A stretch of 35,771 nucleotides of DNA, from assembly GCA_964557565.1 (NCBI GenBank), contig CAZLAH010000007.1, positions 1-35,771 of the forward strand. Direction: 5' to 3'. The notes beneath the pieces were generated by a model, which saw only the letters and a list, made by a program, of their open reading frames with translations, made no database searches and was not told the origin of the DNA. The DNA comes from UBA5232 sp964557565. GTDB taxonomy: Bacteria > Patescibacteriota > Dojkabacteria > SC72. The position numbers and the translations under genes are program-made. Shown piece after piece: positions 32,782 to 35,771 of the stretch (the first letter of the stretch is position 1; the number at the start of each line of letters is the position of its first letter).

Positions 32782-33378
32782 ATGTTAGAAAAAGATATAA
32801 AGATATCATTTGTCGGTATGGATCCTACAGAACCTCTTAAGAAGTATATTCTAGAAAAACTCTCTAAAAAAGAGAACCTTTTAGAAGATGCAACAAGCAT
32901 AGAGGTATTCTTTAAACAAAGTAGATATACAAAGGGAGTAGATTCAGATTTTAGAGTTGATATTAATGTTAAATTGCCAGAAACATTAATTAGAGTAGAA
33001 GAGACAAGTTCTGATATGTATGTGAATATAGACAACGCTATGAATGTCATTGGTAGGAGATTGAGCAGGTACAGGGATATGAGAGATACATGGAGTGGTA
33101 AAAAACCATGGAAGATAGTAGAGGCAGAATCGGAGTTAGATGCTCTTGTAGAGGATGATACAGAGGTAGAAGAGTTCTCCAGTTATGTACCTAAGATAGC
33201 TAAAAGAAAAGTCGTAGAAGATATGTCTCCATTGGAAGAAGGAGAAGCCATAGAGAGGATGGAAATGGCAGGATATGATCAATATCTTTTTAGAAGTAAG
33301 AAAACAGGTAAAATGTCTATGATATATAGGAGGAAAAATGGAGGTTATGGTTTGGTAGAACCGTTAGAAGGTATATAA
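32782..33378 (+). CDS. hpf: Ribosome hibernation promoting factor, long form
   Basis: 198 residues. The N-terminal HPF/YfiA domain (about 1-105) is 'DIKISFVGMDPTEPLKKYILEKLSKKENLL' with the later 'VEETSSDMYVNIDNAMNVIGRRLSRYRD'. A linker leads to the C-terminal dimerisation domain, about 140-198: 'MSPLEEGEAIERMEMAGYDQYLFRSKKTGK' and 'YRRKNGGYGLVEP'. The long form joins two 70S ribosomes into inactive 100S dimers in slow growth. TATATT sits 8 nt before the ATG, so it is probably leaderless. A strong bidirectional terminator follows. Confidence 0.92.
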   Translation: MLEKDIKISFVGMDPTEPLKKYILEKLSKKENLLEDATSIEVFFKQSRYTKGVDSDFRVDINVKLPETLIRVEETSSDMYVNIDNAMNVIGRRLSRYRDMRDTWSGKKPWKIVEAESELDALVEDDTEVEEFSSYVPKIAKRKVVEDMSPLEEGEAIERMEMAGYDQYLFRSKKTGKMSMIYRRKNGGYGLVEPLEGI

Positions 33379-33379
33379 C

Positions 33380-33406
33380 AAAAAGGAGGTCTTAGACCTC
33401 CTTTTT
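33380..33406. terminator. Bidirectional intrinsic terminator
   Basis: A perfect 12-bp stem AAAAAGGAGGTC/GACCTCCTTTTT with a 3-nt loop. The A/T ends give T-tracts on both strands, serving hpf (plus) and the SurA-N-like gene (minus), which converge here. Confidence 0.92.
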
Positions 33407-33424
33407 AGTATCATTTAAGAATTC

Positions 33425-34228
33425 CTATTTGCTCTTTTTTAAAGACTCAGAAAGACTCTTGAAAACATTGACTGTTGTAGTTAAGAATCCATACTTAGGT
33501 TTAGCAGATGCATTATCCTGTATCTTGTACTCCTCCATCTTACCTGTTAACCATGTTGCCTTGTTAGTCTGTACCATCTGTTGAATGTATACTTGCTCTG
33601 TAGCATCTTTCTTCTCACTAAAGTCCAACTTTTCTCCTTCTTCCAAAGCCTCTGTTTCTTCAGGAAATATTACATCACTATATTGATTGAAGAACTCTTT
33701 AAGATCCTCATCATCATAGTCTAGTGTTGGTGTTAAAATCTTTGTGTACAAAGCATCCAACTCAATCTGTTCTCTTAACTCTTCCATTGTAATATTGTTT
33801 GCAACTAATGCTGACTGAAGAAGCTCCTCACCACCAATACTTACTCTGATTTCTTCAACCTTTTGATCTACCTCTTCTTCGGTTACAGAGATGTCAGCTT
33901 TTCTTGCCTCTATCTTAAGTATCTCATCTTCTATTAACTCCTGTGCTACTGCAGCTCCGTATGCTTTCTCTAATCTATCATGCCATTTTGCTTTGGATAT
34001 TCTTGTCCCATCTACAACTGCTACACTGTAATCATTGTTTAAGTACTGTACTGCAAGATCTATTAAAGCAACAGAAGCAACTATTACCAAAATCATTCCT
34101 ACTATCTTTAGAACAGGGAAGAAGTTAAGTTCTTTCAATTTAGAGAAGTCTGGTTTCTTGAAAACAAACTTTACCTTTGGAATAGACACTGTTGGTTTGG
34201 CAGATTCTTTAGTATTAGGTCTTGGCAT
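33425..34228 (-). CDS. Membrane-anchored SurA-N-like protein lacking a PPIase domain
   Basis: 267 residues. A basic, proline-containing cytoplasmic start (about 1-38), one membrane helix (about 38-62, 'VLKIVGMILVIVASVALIDLAV'), then a helical SurA N-terminal-like chaperone domain: 'VAVVDGTRISKAKWHDRLEKAYGAAVAQELIEDEILKIEARKADISVTEEEVDQKV', with the family 'VDG..I....' opening and helix pattern. The parvulin PPIase domain that usually follows is missing; a short tail ends the protein. Likely an external foldase or chaperone. TACTAT lies 6 nt before the ATG. Confidence 0.75.
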   Translation of the reverse strand: MPRPNTKESAKPTVSIPKVKFVFKKPDFSKLKELNFFPVLKIVGMILVIVASVALIDLAVQYLNNDYSVAVVDGTRISKAKWHDRLEKAYGAAVAQELIEDEILKIEARKADISVTEEEVDQKVEEIRVSIGGEELLQSALVANNITMEELREQIELDALYTKILTPTLDYDDEDLKEFFNQYSDVIFPEETEALEEGEKLDFSEKKDATEQVYIQQMVQTNKATWLTGKMEEYKIQDNASAKPKYGFLTTTVNVFKSLSESLKKSK

Positions 34229-34294
34229 TAAAATATAGTATTAAGTTATATAGAAGTAGTTTAGCAAAATATTGGTGAAGAATAAAGGGGAGAA

Positions 34295-35677
34295 TTATTG
34301 AATATGGAGATAGAAGGACTTGTTACCATCATCATGCACTACGAGTGCATATTTACCATGCCATGTAGATTCTACACCGTAATATACAGTACCATTAGCG
34401 ACAGCTTTAATAGGAGCACCTTCTCCAGTTAGATAGGCTAGATTCCAATCACTTCGAGGAGGTTGGTCTTCTTTTGTTCCACAATATATTTTCAAACCAT
34501 ATCGTCGGCAATTAAGTATATTATCTACAACAGAACAAAGTCCGTAAGGAACAGTATATCTCTCACCTTTTTGATTTCCACTTGATTTACTCACAAGATC
34601 GATTGCTTGATGACCTGGCCTATATCCCCAAGTAAGTAACGCACTCGAAAGGGGGGAACTATACTTGTTGCTTACAACATAACTTCCACTGAGAGTTAGG
34701 TATTTTAAGAGAGGATCAAGCCTTGCTCCACTTGATGTTCTAATCTCAAAATGTAAATGAGAACCAAAAGAACAACCAGTATGTCCTTGATGTGCAATTG
34801 TTTGTCCCTTAGAAACTTTCGTTCCATCTTTAAAGTATCCCTGTGCAAAAAGTCTCATAATTAAATCAACAACGGCTGCATCTGCTTCTGCAATTGATTT
34901 GGAAACACTTGTAAGCTCAGCTTTGTATTCGGCTTCTTTTCTTTTAGATTCAGCTAACAAACTATCTTGCTCAGCTTTTTGTGAACTCAAATTGTTCCTT
35001 TCTTCTGCTAAGTCTGCCTTGTTCTTTTCAATACTGTTTCTCTTGACCTGTAAATCTGTCTTTTGTTGTGCAATTGCAGCTTCTTCCATTCTTAATGTGT
35101 CCATCTTGTCTCCAAACTCTTCTAGAGATTTCTTGTCTTGATTTCTAGTCTCTGCAAGATATTTTGTTTTTCTTAAAACAGACGAAATATTCTTAACATC
35201 TAAAAATATTTCGAATGCACCAACAAATGAATATTTGTATGACTCTGTAACTCTCTCGCTTACAGTTTTCTCAAGCATATTAACCTCCTGTCTTAACAAA
35301 GAAATACTATCCTCTTTCTCTAATATACTTTTCTCAAGAAGTTTGATACCAACATCATGAGCAGCTATCTCGACCTCTAATGATTTGATTACTTTTTCAG
35401 TATCAGAGATTTGCTTTCGCATGTACGAAATTTTCTCTGTAAGGGAAAGCTGTTGATATTCTTCCGCTTTTAATTTCTTCTGAATACTACTTTGCTCGTT
35501 TTCTAGTTTGCTTAACTCATTGTTTAAGTAATCAATACAAGCTTGAGAGTTAGGGTCTATATTCGATGGACATGAGATTGCGGCATATGTTTTTTCATTG
35601 TATGTAGAAAGGAAGAAGAAAGAGAAAGAAAGAAAGAATGCAAAGAAAATTGTTAGGACAGTTTTAAATCTTCTCAT
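34295..35677 (-). CDS. EnvC-like coiled-coil protein with a circularly permuted M23/LytM peptidase domain
   Basis: 460 residues. A signal peptide (about 1-32) leads to a long coiled coil (about 50-270) of the type in EnvC/RipC, which dock on FtsX. The peptidase then appears in inverted order. The normally C-terminal half comes first: 'VSKGQTIAHQGHTG' and 'SHLHFEIR' with H307/H309, ending 'ARLDPLLKYL' (about 287-327). After a linker comes the normally N-terminal half: 'LLTWGYRPGHQAIDLV' (H356, D360), a roughly 55-residue insert with three Cys, 'APIKAVANGTVYYG' and 'ALVVHDDGNKSFYLHIQ' (H458), where the protein ends. The zinc ligands (H356, D360, H309) and catalytic His (H307, H458) expected from LytM are all present, so it may be active, unlike EnvC. 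Its ATG overlaps the ftsX stop (TAATG). Confidence 0.88.
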   Translation of the reverse strand: MRRFKTVLTIFFAFFLSFSFFFLSTYNEKTYAAISCPSNIDPNSQACIDYLNNELSKLENEQSSIQKKLKAEEYQQLSLTEKISYMRKQISDTEKVIKSLEVEIAAHDVGIKLLEKSILEKEDSISLLRQEVNMLEKTVSERVTESYKYSFVGAFEIFLDVKNISSVLRKTKYLAETRNQDKKSLEEFGDKMDTLRMEEAAIAQQKTDLQVKRNSIEKNKADLAEERNNLSSQKAEQDSLLAESKRKEAEYKAELTSVSKSIAEADAAVVDLIMRLFAQGYFKDGTKVSKGQTIAHQGHTGCSFGSHLHFEIRTSSGARLDPLLKYLTLSGSYVVSNKYSSPLSSALLTWGYRPGHQAIDLVSKSSGNQKGERYTVPYGLCSVVDNILNCRRYGLKIYCGTKEDQPPRSDWNLAYLTGEGAPIKAVANGTVYYGVESTWHGKYALVVHDDGNKSFYLHIQ

Positions 35678-35771
35678 TATTCTAAATATTTTTTCACTGC
35701 ACTTAAACTACTTAGTAATCCTAATATACAACCAAAGAGAGTATGGAGAAGAAGGTAGATTAGTAAGAACG
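35677..35771 (-). CDS. ftsX: C-terminus of FtsX-like division protein (5' part beyond the window)
   Basis: The minus-strand frame from 35769 encodes a 30-residue end with hydrophobic helix: 'FLLIYLLLHTLFGCILGLLS' then 'SLSAVKKYLE' and TAA. The pattern (membrane helix with G-x-x-x-G, then S-L-x-A-V-(K/R)-(K/R)-Y-L) matches FtsX C-termini. The last A of its stop is the first A of the M23 gene's ATG, giving a TAATG coupling. FtsX with FtsE controls peptidoglycan hydrolases at the septum; an ftsE gene is expected just outside. Short but characteristic. Confidence 0.75.
   Translation of the reverse strand, partial: FLLIYLLLHTLFGCILGLLSSLSAVKKYLE

Overview
This window is AT-rich and gene-dense, and uses the standard genetic code: TAA, TAG and TGA all end intact genes. 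Its content points to a member of the Candidate Phyla Radiation (Patescibacteria; something like Dojkabacteria, Microgenomates or Katanobacteria). Signs of this are many small membrane-anchored surface proteins, short intergenic gaps, an archaeal-type short AspRS, and convergent genes whose stop codons overlap. The phylum is an inference from content and style, not a phylogenetic result.

Layout. 1-2459: the 3' part of an FN3/carboxypeptidase-regulatory-like membrane protein, a small membrane protein and tRNA-Val(CAC). 2450-4442 (minus): a flippase-mscL-DUF167 operon. Here mscL is artificially broken by a scaffold gap plus a chimeric stretch encoding a piece of xylose isomerase; removing 92 positions restores a 156-residue MscL with a C-terminal zinc ribbon. 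4509-6957: rmuC, a DUF5684-like membrane protein and an N-formylglutamate-amidohydrolase-like protein. 7057-10420: a tight recA-recX-recJ repair operon. 10417-14886: aspS, an anchored unknown protein, gltX and tRNA-Gln(CTG). 14889-20966: a small unknown protein, pepF, a T-box riboswitch controlling ileS, and a CarD-like gene. 21023-25853: yvcK-like, FkbM methyltransferase, lytic-transglycosylase-like, CapA-like and an unknown gene. 25917-28579: hsp20 with a CIRCE-like operator, and a large FN3/lysozyme-like surface protein. 28657-32720: flavodoxin, a gene broken by an in-frame TAG, an MFS transporter, small membrane proteins and tRNA-Asn(GTT). 32782-35771: long-form HPF, a SurA-N-like anchored protein, and an ftsX-M23 peptidase pair.

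The most interesting item is at the right end. The tail of ftsX (stop at 35677-35679) overlaps the start of an EnvC-like coiled-coil/M23 peptidase in a TAATG junction. In that peptidase the two halves of the LytM/M23 fold come in the reverse of the usual order, with all expected zinc and catalytic residues kept. It looks like a circularly permuted cell-division amidase/endopeptidase partner of FtsEX.

A second theme is transcription. Many start codons lie only 5-8 nt after a TATAAT-like hexamer, which suggests leaderless mRNAs. All three tRNA genes lie 7-11 nt after a perfect TATAAT; for two of them this hexamer is built into the stop codon of the upstream gene.
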